Notes: generated from the letters alone by a model not told the origin. A stretch of 64,000 nt of DNA from Ditylenchus dipsaci (GCA_004194705.1 SADC01000002.1:62001-126000), one strand, 5' to 3'. Numbered from the stretch's first letter, positions 30,655-42,556 are shown. Made by a program: numbers and translations.

Positions 30655-30900
30655 TCCGTATCATAAGTATAACCGCACCCATATTTTGTGATATTTTAGC
30701 GATTTAGAGAGAGAGCAATGTTTTATTATAAAGATATCTCTAGACGAAAAAACATGTTCTAGAGACTGTGTGTCTTTTTTGGCTATTGCCACGCTATGGA
30801 CTTGGATAAAGTATATAAATATAAAAAAATATTGAAAATATTTGAATTTTTTTACAAAAGAACTCCAGCAATTCCATATGTAAAAATATTTTCTTGGGAA
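30655..30900. mobile_element. repeat end, CCGTATCATAAGTATAACCGC
   Basis: 30655-30710 is the reverse complement of 24416-24468. The remaining sequence to 30900 has no recognisable partner or gene. Confidence 0.55.
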
Positions 30901-30984
30901 GGGCTCATTATTATGTGGTTGAGCAATCTGTGAAATGCACTCTTGGAATAGGTTCATTGGCGTACCCAGGAGGGAGAAGGGGGC

Positions 30985-31345
30985 TAGCTGGGCTATAGGG
31001 GATGCAACCAACTCGCCAACAAAAAACTCGCCAACGGAAAAGACGCGCCAGCGTCAAAACTCGCCAACGGCGAATCTCGTCAACGCGGAAACTCGCCAAC
31101 GGCGAATCTCACCAATGGAAAATCTTGCCGCCGAAAAACTCGCCAATGGCAAAACTTGCCAACGAAGAACTCGCCAACGAAAAATTCGATTAAACGGCAT
31201 TCTATGGCCGGTCCCAAGGGGCAGTTAGATCTAACTTTTTGTTGGCTAGTTTTGTCGTTTGCAAGATTCGACGTTGGCGGGTTATCACGTTGGCGAGTTT
31301 TTTGTTGGCGAGTTGTTTGGCGTTGGCGAGTCGGTTGCGTCTCGG
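30985..31345. mobile_element. foldback element with AACTCGCCAACG arrays
   Basis: The outer words GGCTATAGGGGATGCAACC and GGTTGCGTCTCGGCTATAGC are inverted. The left array (31007-31185) has about ten copies of AACTCGCCAACGGNNAA phrases. The right array (31238-31335) has the inverse, GTTGGCGAGTTTT. Small open frames on both strands arise from the array. Confidence 0.85.
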
Positions 31346-31368
31346 CTATAGCCCCCATTAGGATTTTT

Positions 31369-31481
31369 GGTTCTTACGGTTATCCGCACCACCTTTTCTT
31401 TTTTATTTACAATTCAGTAATCTTATATCAATGAACAATATTGCCTTTTGAAAGAGGTGGTGCGGATAACCCGTAAGAACC
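31369..31481. mobile_element. MITE with GGTTCTTACGGTTATCCGC ends
   Basis: GGTTCTTACGGTTATCCGCA and its near-perfect inverted copy (one extra C) enclose 113 bp. Confidence 0.8.
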
Positions 31482-31725
31482 GGATTTTTTTAGCCTTTTG
31501 TTGTGTACTGTGTTTGAATCGCCGTTTGTCTCATAACAATTCAAACGTGTGTCTTGTTGTCGTTAGTATATAAGGTCTAAATCAGTTTGCGTCCGAACAA
31601 AGCCATTAAGAAGTCGTGTGCCCCTCGTCTCTCTCTTAGCTATTCCTCAGGACTCAACACTTTTTTTAGCCATATTTAGCCTTTTTTAGCCCTTTTAGTC
31701 TTTTTTTAGCAACTACCCCGCTCCC

Positions 31726-31921
31726 GGCTAGGTGAAAACCTGCTTAACGAAAATTTGCTAAGAGAAAACTTATATAGAAAAAGAATAAAAATCACATGAT
31801 GAGTTTTACAAGTGGACTTTTACTATTCAAAATTTACTTGTGAAATCCATCATCTGATTTTTACGCTTTCTACATAACTTTTTCTCCAAGCAGGTTTCAT
31901 TAAGCAGGTTTTCACCTAGCC
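31726..31921. mobile_element. MITE with GGCTAGGTGAAAACCTGC ends
   Basis: GGCTAGGTGAAAACCTGCTT is inverted at 31902-31921. AAGCAGGTTT is repeated subterminally, and an inner inverted pair (ATCACATGATGA/TCATCTGATTTTT) is also present. 196 bp. Confidence 0.8.
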
Positions 31922-32210
31922 CCCTTCCTTTCTCCCCGTCAGAAAATCCTGTGTACGCCTATGAATAGGTTGTGTGGCATCAAAACAAAGATCAGACACG
32001 AAACCAAAATAGACTTAATTCAATTTCAAATGCTATTTGGGAACTACTGCATAAACATTTAGATGAGCTATGGCGCCTACTGCTTTGTATTCTTGGCCAA
32101 TATTATACTCTTCTCTTCAGTCTTTGGTAGGTTGAATATGTTTACATACAATTTGGAAAATAACGGCATTCACTTACACAGCTTATGAATTTTTGCAAAA
32201 AAAAACAATA

Positions 32211-33003
32211 CAGTTCACTCTCGATGTAACACCACCTCCTCAACTTCGTTCCTGCCAAATGTTCGATACTTTTTAGCCCTATTTTTGATATATTTTGCCG
32301 AACGTGATTCGTCAATTCAGTACGAAAAATTGCACGGATTTAAATTTTACTTATCGTTTCTGAAAAAAACTTAAAAAGTTTGCCAGTAAGACACGCGGCC
32401 CTACAAATTTTAAATTTTTTATAAATGACCTGTAAAATCGAAGTCTTTACGGAATTTACGTTCGGCAAAAATCTTGAAAAAGGACAACGCTTTTTTGCAG
32501 CTAAGAAATTTTTTTGTATCAAAAGGACTTATTTTTGCATCCAAAAGACGTTTTTATGAAAATAAATGATTTTTCACATCTAATACAAAAAATTTGCAAA
32601 TTTTTATGGGCAAAGCTTTTTTCTGCAGCTAAATGACTTTTTTGCATCTAAAAGATTGTTTTTGCAGCTAAAAGAATTTATTTAGCGGATAATTTTTTTA
32701 AATGCAAATCTGCTCGTACTTGTATTGCTGTTTTTAGCAAGCATTATTATCATAAGTATAGTTTCTCATCAAAAAAGTTAAAAATTTATTTCACATCAAT
32801 AGAACATGTGACAAGGCAATATATAGGTTTGTTGCTATTAATAAATTTGTTTCCTATTAAGAAACTCGATAAGCCGACACCCTTAAGACCCTTAATACGA
32901 ATATTTACTCTCGATAAGCTGACACCTCCGGTAAACCGATACCCTCGATACGCCGACACCTAAGCCGATCACGGAGGGATTTCGGCTAGTCCAGATTCGA
33001 CTG
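32211..33003. mobile_element. pogo-like ends, GATGTAACACC and GATAAGCCGACACC phrases
   Basis: The left end CAGTTCACTCTCGATGTAAC (32211) and the right end CCAGATTCGACTG (33003, then TA) differ in phrase. They are probably two partial elements: one starting at 32211, one with CTCGATAAGCCGACACC repeats at 32867-32965. 32480-32720 repeats AAAAGACTTTTTTGCA-like words. Confidence 0.5.
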
Positions 33004-34680
33004 TAAAATAAATATCGGAATTTGAATCGAGAATTTAAAAAAATATATAAACATTATTAATATATGCTCAATTATTATTAATTGTTGTAGGTATGTACAA
33101 ATACTTCAAAGGGGATTACGATGACAGCTCTTCTTTTTGGTAAAATAACAATAACAACAAACCAAAATTTTGATTGTACCAACAGGCAAATTGCGAAAAT
33201 TCGATGTGTGTGTAAATAATAATCTGTATTTGTGAAAACTTTGCAATTTTTGAACTTGTGCAATTTTGTTCTTTTTCTCTCAGCACAATAAAAAAAATTT
33301 CCAAACAATTTGGCAACACCAAGCTTTTCACTTTTATTTGTCCAACTGTAGTAAATATGTTTAGGAATGTGGCACAACTATAACAATAAATATGTGCATA
33401 CAGCAAGCAAACAAATATTCCACACTCAACAACAACTAGCAGGATATTGAATAGAAGTGCCGATTCAAGACCAATTTTTACCTCAAAACAAGGCTTAAAA
33501 GTCGGTTAATTTTTAAAATTCACTATCTGACAGTCACTTTTTACACTGAATTTTTTTGCTAAATCCAAGTCAGTTGAGATCTGGCTAAAAAAATCAGGGA
33601 GGTGAAATAGGACCATTTGTACAGTCTACGTTAATCATCATATTTTGTATATATATATATATATATAAGTAATTCAAGCTTATTTTGGCCAGATCTCAAC
33701 TGATTCATACCTGGGTAGACATTTTGCATAACAAGTTCCTATCTGATATTTTTGCCAATTTATAATCTCATTATTCTAAAATTCAAAATCCCGCAAATAT
33801 ATTCCGTCTTGAATTGACCGTTGTCCAAATCTTGACAATTCTGCTACTACTACTTCTACAGTTATTATTTCAGCTACTATTAGTAGTAGTGGTTGGAGTA
33901 GTGCGGATGATGGTGGTAGAAGTTATTGAAGACAGCAACACACACAAATAGGCAGGTAAAGGCAGCAGTAGGAGCACAAGTTGAGAACCAACTCAACTAC
34001 TATTTCCTAGCCACACCACCTATCCTGATGTTGGAGTCCACCAACTTTTTGTATTTGGACATGTCGTGTTCTATCTAAATGTGATTATGTTAGTCATTTT
34101 TGCAAACTATTCTATTTTAAGATTTTAAAGAAAATGTTTACGTTAAATTTTATCCAAATAATTTGAAAAATTAGGGACTGTTACTACATTTTTCGTTAAA
34201 AAGGCTCATTGTTTTTTTCGCATTTTGGATTTTGCCTTTTGGCATCTTCGCAAAAGTTTCGGCTAATTTTCAAAAAAATTTCGGGGCCCATGATACTTTG
34301 GTATTAAAAAACCGATAAAAACGATGCGAGAACTTTTTATAATGCATGACTCAAAAAAATTCGTTTTTGCAGCGTAGAGCACATAATTGAGCCCGTCTTA
34401 ACATGCACCGGCCTACCATGCGCCTAATGCTTCGCCTAAGTCAAAAGAAAGAATTTTCAATTCTATCATTTATCACCAAAAACGATATAATATTTGAATT
34501 CCCGCATTATACAAAAGTTACTTAACGCACCTACGCCCAAAAGAACTCAAGAACAGCTATTCATCCAATGCTTTTAGTGGCAAACACTGCATGAAAATGT
34601 GCATAAAGTTTTATTTTATTCGATTTTTCCTGCGGCACTCGCACGATTTTCAATTGCATTACTTTTAATTTGAACATTCT
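33004..34680. other. no gene recognised; microsatellite (TA)n at 33648-33667
   Basis: AT-rich, with a TATATA run at 33648-33667 and CTACTACTACTTCTAC/AGTAGTAGT trinucleotide-like stretches at 33840-33900. This may be 3' flank or introns of the neuropeptide gene. A terminal exon for that gene could lie here unrecognised. Confidence 0.4.
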
Positions 34681-35261
34681 TCAAGCACCTACCATGCATT
34701 GCACTGGAGTGAAAAAGCAATTGCGAGAGCCATTGCTGTTAAATTTCTTGAGTGACTTGTAGCCCATGTACTGCGACTTTTTGGAGGGATAGGAGCTTGT
34801 GATTAGGCTGCCAAGATCTCCCGTCTCCTGACCAGAACTGCTGGATGTGGCTGGGTAGTAGGGAGTTTTCTCTTCCTCGCCACCACCGTCTGATGGGTTC
34901 TGTAGTCTGAGTAGTCTTCCGATCAAATACCTGGAAAAACAGAATTAAAATTGCCATTTCCGAGTCTCGCCAACTTAATTAACACTTGAGGATTATTATG
35001 TGCTGCTCCTTGTCTGACGAAATTTTTTTGTTTTCCAGTTTTAAAATTGGGCAGTGGAGAAAAAGTCAATTTTCGACAAAGCTAGCATGAAAAGATAATT
35101 AAAAGAGGTGGCTTAGGACCACTACCCACTTCCGCCCCCAGGATTGTTTTGGTAGAGTAGATTAATGCCACTTACCCGTCAACTGAAGTAGAGCAATACA
35201 GGGAAAAATAAAATAGTGCTGAAAGCTGGATCAATAGTGTTGATCCGCAAATTGGTCTCAT
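34681..35261 (-). CDS. secreted neuropeptide precursor, allatostatin-C-like
   Basis: Exon 1 (35261-35176) encodes a signal peptide (MRPICGSTLLIQLSALFYFS, then LYCSTSVDG) and ends at a GTAAGT donor. Exon 2 (34930-34693) follows a TTTTTCCAG acceptor in compatible phase. The acidic spacer is followed by KKSQYMGYKSLKK and then FNSNGSRNCFFTPVQCM. The C-terminal CFFTPVQC has the spacing and core of C-type allatostatins (CYFNPISC in insects): Cys, six residues including aromatic-Phe-x-Pro, Cys. Dibasic KK sites precede it. After CM, either the frame reads VGA-stop (34681) or a GTAGGT donor (34692) leads to an unseen third exon. C-type allatostatins are disulfide-bridged peptides acting on somatostatin-type GPCRs. 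The function here is inferred from the motif and precursor layout only. Confidence 0.7.
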
Positions 35262-35388
35262 TCCTTGACCCTAATAGTGTGTTGGATGCTCCCTGGAAAA
35301 ATATATAAAAATAGTTTTCTATCAACTTTCAAAGTAGCACGCAAGTTTCTTAGCAGACAACCACTTTTGTATATTTTTTGTTTTTTAA

Positions 35389-36015
35389 CGGACCATGGTT
35401 TTTGCGCGCAGCGGCATTTGCGAAATTTGAGTTGGCGGGGGCAGTTCTCTTTGGTATCTCCCTATACTCTCTCGAGTCGTTTCAAATGACTCATTAGAGA
35501 TAGTGAGACACGAAAGAGAAGTGTCTCCAGCCAATTCGAACTTAGCAAATGCCGGTGCGCGCAAAAAGGACAATACTTTTTTTGGCGCAAAAACACTTTT
35601 TTTGGCGCAAATCCATTTGTTTTGGCGCAAATTTTTGTTTTGCGTAATTAAATCAAAAATTTTCAACTTTTTTGAAAAGTTTTAACGTCACCGTGTAGCC
35701 CTGCTCTTCTAGTTTCAGATGAGGTATCATTTATTGCATCATCTTTTGAAAATGTGATACAAAAAGGTGAAAGTATGAACCAAATCAGAGCAACAATTTG
35801 GTTCATACTTTTACCTTTTGTATCACATTTTTCAGAGATGATGCAATAAATGATACATTATTAGAAACTAGAGTCGCAGGGCTACATGATGATGTTAAAA
35901 CTTTTCAAAAAAGTTAAAAATTTTCAATCTAATTACGCAAAACAAAAATTTGCGCCAAAAAAGTGTTTTTGCGCCAAAAAAAGTATTGTCCGCGCAAAAA
36001 TCATGGTCCTTTAAA
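35389..36015. mobile_element. foldback element with TTGGCGCAAA arrays and a central palindrome
   Basis: ACGGACCATGGTTTTTGCGCG at the left and CGCGCAAAAATCATGGTCCTT at the right are inverted. TTTTTTGGCGCAAAAACACT units are repeated three times at 35575-35640 and inverted at 35945-35990. The centre (35705-35880) is a palindrome of about 80-bp arms (GATGAGGTATCATTTATTGC and inverse; GTGAAAGTATGAACCAAAT and inverse). Confidence 0.8.
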
Positions 36016-36954
36016 ATGTGAAAAATTAAAATTTTACAATTTGAGTGATTTTTTAGTTTCGATTAAGAAACTCGTACTTATTCGAATGCTCTTATTTGCT
36101 CCCTCCGGCCGCTTAAAATAATTGTCATTTTTGTGTGCTTGGATTTTTTGACATAGCTACAAAAATTTGGACTCAAACATGACTTCCGAACCACTAAAAG
36201 TCTTAACGCAAACTGCCTAACTTAGACAAGCCTAAAACAACAACAGAGGGACCAAGGCAACATTGACCCTATGGTAGTATTTTTTTAAATTTTGCGATTG
36301 ATATTTTAGTTTTGACAATAATGCAATTAAAACAAAGAAAAATTTCAATCCAATGATTGGCGTCAGAACAACTCCAAAAAAAATTAGCGGAAATATAGGC
36401 GATAAAATTATTTTTTTGCAAAAGTTTTAAACTCAATCTAGACAGGAAATTGAATTACCATGATTCATGTCATACATACACGCAAAAAGAGTTAGTACAG
36501 TTAGTGCAACAAAGTACTGATGCTATAAATAAAGGGAATGAAAATATGTAAAGTTGGCATTTTAAGCCTGGTGGTAATACACACAACCTGGAATTATTCA
36601 ACAACAACTCTTTTAATTACCCACTGATTTTAAGCAATTCATTGAAATCACTTATTTATTAACAGACAATTATTAAATTCGGATAATAAAGTAGGTGTGG
36701 GAAGGGCATACAGACAAAATACAATAATATTTTCACTTTTCACCAGGGAATTCACAAATGATAATATTTTGGTAATTTTTCGACATCATTTGTCATCTTA
36801 CAATAACGGAAATTATTTAGTTGAGGAGCCGTAATTTACAATAATTTTAAAATCATGTTTAAACAACTCACAACAACTCCAAAGAGTAGAGTGCGAGACG
36901 AAAGAGAAGTGTCCCGCGCGCATTTGAATTTGCCAAATTTTCATTTGCATCAAG

Positions 36955-37205
36955 GGGGGAAAAGGGGACCAAGGCAGTCGAATTTTTTTTTAATGTCCTT
37001 TCCGCATATTTTCGGCCGTTTCTATTGTTTAAACGGCCTGAAAATACCTAGACCTTAAAAAAACGCACTTTTGGGCTACCCCAAATAGTGTACTTTAGTC
37101 AATAAATGAATATTGTTGGAGTAAAAAAGTGTCTTCCGCCAATTCCAAATTCAGAATAGCGCTATGTTTACAAACCTCGGTTCAGTTAATTGAACAATTT
37201 AGTTT
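36955..37205. repeat. left arm of a 2-kb-spaced inverted repeat (partner 39185-39450)
   Basis: GGGACCAAGGCAGTCGAAT through TTCAGTTAATTGAACAATTT is repeated inverted at 39185-39450, about 250 bp with over 90 percent visual identity. A third partial copy lies at 39810-39965. The enclosed 37.2-39.2 kb may be a long element with 250-bp terminal repeats, but no transposase is recognised there. Confidence 0.7.
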
Positions 37206-37406
37206 TTAAAGGACCATACTTGTTGATGCAAATGAAAATTTGACAAATTCAAATGCGCGCGGGACACTTCTATTTTGTTTCTCACTCTACTCTTTTGAGT
37301 CGCTCAAAATAACTCCAAAGAGTAGAGTGCGAGACGAAAGAGAAGTGTCCCGCGCGCAATTGAATTTGCCAAATTTTCATTTGCATCAACAAGTATGGTC
37401 CTTTAA
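37202..37406. mobile_element. foldback MITE, TTAAAGGACCATACTTGTTG ends
   Basis: TTAAAGGACCATACTTGTTGATG is inverted at 37384-37406. The arms run about 95 bp (GACACTTCT...CTCTACTCTTTTGAG and inverse). The same arm occurs at 36875-36950. Confidence 0.85.
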
Positions 37407-37419
37407 GAGGTGTTTACGG

Positions 37420-39180
37420 GAATATAGATTTTTACGGGAATTATGGGAATATAGACTGGATTTTGTGAAGCGAATTGTAGATGAAAAACTAAGTATGAAA
37501 TACCTTAAATCTTAATTTAAAAAAACATTAAATTTTAATTTTTGCATATTTAGCGAAAAAATAGAAAAAGGAAGAAAATTAGCGAGGTAGCTGGCTAAAG
37601 TTGCGTACGAAAATAAATACCTTAAATCTTAATAAAAAAAAGTAAAAAACAAATGAAATAAATGTGGATCATTGGATATTCTGCGGATATAAATTATAAA
37701 ACCAGTATTCGGAAAGGTCAATTTTAAAAATTTGAATAAAAAACATCGTTCTGTGAATTTTGGTTTTCGAAGAATCCTAGAGACTTTTGCTAAAAACTTT
37801 GCATGTTTAGCGAAAAAATTGGAAAAAAAAGAAAATTAGCAAGGTAGCTAGCTAAATTTGCGTAAGAAAATAAGGAGGGCTAAGCATAAACCTTAACCTA
37901 AAAGAAAGAAGCCTTAATTTAGTAACAATTGACAACTCTCCCCATACTATTACCCGCAAAAAGAGGGTGGAGCAACTAAAAATGGGCAGACGTTATTTAA
38001 TAGTCCAATGAAATGACGGAAATAGCCACACAAACATCTCAAATTGAAAAGGCTGCAAGGTGTGCACCACAATTAACTGGCTTATGGACACAGTGCATGC
38101 CCTCGTGGCATCATAAACACTCAAAAGTGTTGACATCTTGGATTCTAGTTTGGTTTCTGGTGGTTCACACCTTGGTCTATAGCACTTAAATTGAATTGGA
38201 TGACTATAAATATGGGTAGGCATCGTCATTCAGGGAATTAACAACAACCACTACTTGTTGCTTCATCAAATCCCACCTGAGAAGTCTGGTCAAAAAAGAT
38301 TTTTTTAAGACGAAAAGAACTAAAAAGTAATCCTCGTTGTTCCGCCACCTTAAAGTGCGTAATTAACACCTGCCTGATGATGTTGTTGTTGACAGAAAAA
38401 AGGCATGGCAAGTGGGAGGAGGAGGTAAAAGGTGCATTCGAACAACTATTTTCATTCGCATGCAAAAGTGCTATATAACCTGAAAGGTCACAAAAACAGA
38501 GATTTGTGTAGGATAGCTGTTTAGGGGGTTGTGTAAAGTGAGCTTGTGGACACACCCATGCCAGTATCCAATTGCACAGGAAGAAAAAAAAAAGATACTG
38601 GGAACACGAGTGGCAGTGACGATGACAATAACTTGAAAGCTTGCCAGAAGTGCTTCAAATGTCCCACTTCGTAGATACAATAGGGCGCTGCGCTGCCTTA
38701 TTAGGCACAAGACAGCATGCCTGCATAGGCTAGGAAGGGCTTAAGCGTGTGGTATTTAAAAATTGTTCAGAAATAGTTTTAGGAGCATTTTAATAACTTT
38801 CGAAAATTGATACGAGATAACCCACAAAAACTTTTTTTCTAAATCGACGCAAAATAGTTTGTAATAACACAATACAGTCGAATCACGTTATAAAGTAGCC
38901 CTAGAGACCGACCCTAGGTTACCTTATAACGAGACTCGACTGTGCCAGAAAATTAATAAATACAAAAGTTTCGATCTTTGTTTTGTAAAAGTACAACAAA
39001 AGTCCACATATTTGCGATCAACGTCACACGCAATTAAAAAGTAACACGCACACATGTTTGATTTTCAAGAAACTGGAAGTTGATATAATTTAATTAGTTA
39101 GAACAAAGAACAATGCTTTTAGACAAATGACTGATACCTGCAAATTAGAGTCTTTTTAAACAAAAAAGATGAACAAATAG
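37420..39180. other. no recognised gene; small MITE at 38875-38942
   Basis: Minus-strand frames at 37993-38229 and 38238-38555 are open but show no family motif or consistent exon structure. 38875-38942 is a 68-bp pogo-like element (ends CAGTCGAATCACGTTATAA and TTATAACGAGACTCGACTG, TA on the left only). Confidence 0.4.
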
Positions 39181-39587
39181 TATACCTTAAAAACTAAATT
39201 GTTCAATTAACTGAACCGAGGTTTGCGAACAGAGCGCTATTCTGAATTTGGAATTGGCGGGGGACACTTTTTTACTCCAAAAATATTCATTTATTGGCTA
39301 AAGTACACTATTTGGGGTAGCCCAAAAGTGCGTTTTTAAGGTCTAGGTATTTTTCAGGTCGTTTTAACAATAGAAACGGCCGAAAATATGCGGAAAGGAC
39401 ATTTTCCGAAAAAAAATTCCGACTGCCTTGGTCCCTCCTGTGGTTTTTGGTTTTTCGGAAAAGATAAAATTAGATTTTTGGTCTATTTTTGCCTAGGTCC
39501 CTCTTATGGTTTCTGATCATTTTTTGACTTAATTACCACTATTGAAACGGAAAAGATAAAATTTGAACATTGTTTTCTAAACTAGGG

Positions 39588-39735
39588 CCTACCGCATAAA
39601 GAAACTCTGGTATGCATACATTTTTATGCATCCAGAGTTACTTTTGAGTGATTGGTGTCTAAGGTGTGCGGGTGTGCGCATCTCAACTCCAAGCCCCCTG
39701 CGCCCCCGAAGGAGGCGCAGGGGGCTCGAGTGACC
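39588..39735. repeat. CCCCTGCGCCCC-hairpin repeat copy
   Basis: CTACCGCATAAAGAAACTCTGG, ATGCATCCAGAGTTACTTTTG and TGTGCGCATCTCAACTCC precede the hairpin arms CCCCCTGCGCCCCCGAAGG and GGCGCAGGGGG, as at 3130-3270, 14545-14690 and 27060-27145. Confidence 0.75.
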
Positions 39736-39972
39736 AAAACGGGGTAAAATACAAAAAATGACCAAAACCATAGAGGGACCAAGGTAAAAATAGACCAAAA
39801 CCACAGGGGGGACCAAGGCAGTCGAATTTTTTTTTTCGAAAAATGGCCTTTCCACACTTTTTTTGGCCGTTTCTATCGTTAATTAACACACGGGCACGGG
39901 CGCACGGGCATGCTCCTTTAAAAATACTTAGACCTTGAAAAAACTCACTTTTGGGCTACCCCAAACTGTGTG

Positions 39973-40192
39973 CATACTTGCACGGCCGCCGGCGGAGCGC
40001 CGGCGGCCGCCTTCCGCCGGCGGCCCGCCGGGCAAAATTGGCGATTTTGGAGCGCCGACGGCCGGCGCTCCGCCGGCGGCGGCGGCGAAATTTTCAAAAT
40101 GCCGGCGGCGGCGGAGGCGGCGGCGCTCATTTTGAAACAACCTCGGCGGAGGCGGCGGCGCTTTTTATTTTTTTGGGAAACGTGCAAGTATG
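39973..40192. mobile_element. GC-rich island inside CATACTTGCACG inverted repeats
   Basis: CATACTTGCACG (39973-39984) and CGTGCAAGTATG (40181-40192) bracket about 180 bp of CGGCGG/CCGCCG repeats, far above the local GC level. The region is open in several frames on both strands because of the trinucleotide repeat. GGCGGCGGCGG runs could form hairpins or quadruplexes. The inverted ends suggest a mobile unit, not a coding exon. Confidence 0.7.
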
Positions 40193-40199
40193 ACTGTGT

Positions 40200-41600
40200 G
40201 CTCCTGCCAACTATTTTTCAAATTGTTTTTTGTTTTCACCTAAAAAAATTTCATAATTTGGAAGCATCGACAAGTCTAGATTTCTCTCTTTGCTAACCAT
40301 TGCTAGATCGGAAGGATCAGCCCACTTTTATTACACTATAACTTTCTGGTATCAGTGAAAGTTTTTCCGTACATGAATTTCAATTTTAAATGCAAATACA
40401 AAATAATAATAAAAGATTGTGAGCATTTTCGGAGTACAGGCACCTCTTGCTAATCCGCCACTTTTTAGGATTTTCGTAAATAACTTTTTCCACAAATTTT
40501 TCTTAAAATCGGAGAATAGCTTGGTCTTTTTATTTATTCAATTATGCTAATGGCTTTTACCGTTTCTTTTATTTTAACCGAATTTTTTTGAGTTCCTCAA
40601 ATTTATCGGATTCTAATTAGTTGTCGAAAAAATAAGTTAAGATGGAAAAGCCATTTGACGCACATCAAAAATTAAGTTCCGATGCTATCCTCCGATTCTC
40701 CAAAGCGATTGTAAAAAAGCCATTTACAAAAAGAGCCAAAAAGGTGCGCGTTAGCGAGAGTTTACTGTAAAAAAGTAATTCGGGAAAACTGTGGTCCTTA
40801 AAAGCGGCATGACTGTGAACATACCTACACGCTCGAAAAAATCGGCGTCAGACTTTCTAAAAATTGGCGCCGGCGCCATGAGGGCGTCGGCGTTGAATTT
40901 TAAATTGTTGCTTATTGATGCCAGGATCTAAGGTGGATGCGGCCAATACTAAAAACTATTCGAAGTTTGAAATGTCAAAACTACTTAAAAACCACTGGCA
41001 GGCATCGGCGCTAGTATGAAAGTTGTACCGGCGCTACCCGGCGCCCAAAAGTGGTAAAATTTTGTCTGGCGCCGGGTTCCGGAGGCCCTCTTGCGATTAT
41101 GCTCGTGAGGACTAACAACTTTTTTGAATCGTTCTATTGTTCAAATCTTATATTGATGACTTTAAATTACTTTTCAAAATTAGGCAGAAAATTTCGAAAA
41201 CATTTGTCATAACTCATAACTCATTCTTTGTTCCATTCTCGGAGAGGTGGCAGTTTTTCTATTTTCTGTCTAGAATTTAGAAATAGAATTTTCCTCACGG
41301 TTTTAAGCCTATTCATTCTTTTACCCTCTATTTTCCCTCTGAGTCAGTCAGAATGCCCACAAAAACAGCAATATTTCTCTTAGCACACAAGAAAATACCC
41401 AAAATTCAATCGATAATTCTATTATTTCTATCCAAAACTATATTGACAACACATTTTTCCACTTGAAGGATAATCCCTGTGGCCTATTGTAAATGATTTA
41501 TTTGCTATCGTTAAGGAATTAAACTCTAAAAAGTTAAATCCTTCTTTGATCCAACTCCCAAAAGACTACATCCAAATCTAACTCTCTTGAAAATATTTAG
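40200..41600. other. no gene recognised; relic related to 8125-8935, GGCGCCGGCGCC repeats at 40860-41080
   Basis: 40230-40440 shares GCATTTAAAATT-type and AGATCGGAAGGAT-type blocks with 8330-8420. 40805-41085 contains several GGCGCCGG/GTCGGCG words. A 42-codon frame at 40641-40769 (MEKPFDAHQKL to a stop) is not assigned. Confidence 0.35.
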
Positions 41601-41603
41601 CAT

Positions 41604-42133
41604 AGTAGATCTATTATTATTGCTGGCCTACCAGAAGTATTGGCTGATTCCTTGTCTGATCGAAGCTCAACAGATCACCAACTGTCTCGGATATTATTAA
41701 AGTTTTGGATATTGAATGCCGACCCCAATCAGTGTATCGAATCGGCAGACCTGACACTACAAAATCACGGCTTCTCAAAGTTGTCCTGCCTTCATCAACC
41801 CACAAATCACACTTGTTAAAAAAGGTTAGACAACTGAGAAAAATACCAAAATTCAGGAACTTGTTCATCCGATCATCACTAAATGATGCTAGCCGAAAAC
41901 ACCAATTTTAGCAACGACAGCAATGTCGAAAACTTAATGCCGATGGACAGACTGTTCGTATTTTCAAGGGCAAAATTACACCAATCAAAAGCAAGGACAC
42001 AGATAAAAATGCTCATGGCAACCAACCACTTATTGATCACCCCTCTTTCACACCAACAACATCTTCCGTGTCCCCCCTGGGCGAAATTACAAGATTCCAT
42101 GGCAATTTGAATCTTCTAATCACCGACTACTAA
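41604..42133 (+). pseudogene. LINE (non-LTR retrotransposon) ORF1-like relic
   Basis: Translated plus-strand pieces read SRSIIIAGLPE, a frameshift near 41680, LDIECRPQSVYRIGRPDTT, KSRLLKVVLPSSTHKSHLL, RNLFIRSSLNDASRKHQF, an in-frame TAG, then QQRQQCRKLNADGQTVRIFK and GKITPI. The order I-x-GLPE, ...VYR(I/M)GR, KPRLLKV.LPS, F(I/V)R.SL....R and ...G..V.I..G.I is characteristic of the ORF1 proteins of nematode and other invertebrate non-LTR elements. At least one frameshift and one stop make it inactive. No reverse transcriptase is seen downstream. Confidence 0.8.
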
Positions 42134-42556
42134 ATAACAACAACATGGATAAATTTCCCTTCCTGCCAAACGACTGCTTTCGAAAAGGACTAGACAAACT
42201 ATGAAACTTGACCAAGGTTGTGGATCACCATCAAATTTCAGCTCTCCTTCACCTGACGACTCACGGAATACATTGTTTATTGTGGATAGACTCATCATGA
42301 CACTTTCTTCTTTTTCGGATGAAGGAAGACTCTTTAAATTACCTAGTGATTACAAATTATGTACTTGAATTTTCATGAATTTAGTCGCGTATTTAATACG
42401 TAGACAATAAATAAATAAAATAAATTTTTTCTTAGAAACTGGTGGTCTGCGCCCCCATTTTTGTGTTGTCTACGAGTAAGCCCCTCTAAACAGAAAAAAA
42501 TTTAGCAATGAGATCATCTGTCTTCTAATATAATAACAATAACATTTAAAAAAATT

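Noticed and set aside
30911..31434. Frames rich in SPTAN/NSPTKN-type repeats
   Set aside because: Translation of the AACTCGCCAACG array of a foldback element.
39928..40296. Ala/Arg/Gly-rich frames on both strands
   Set aside because: By-product of CGG/CCG repeats, open in all frames; no start context or splice structure.
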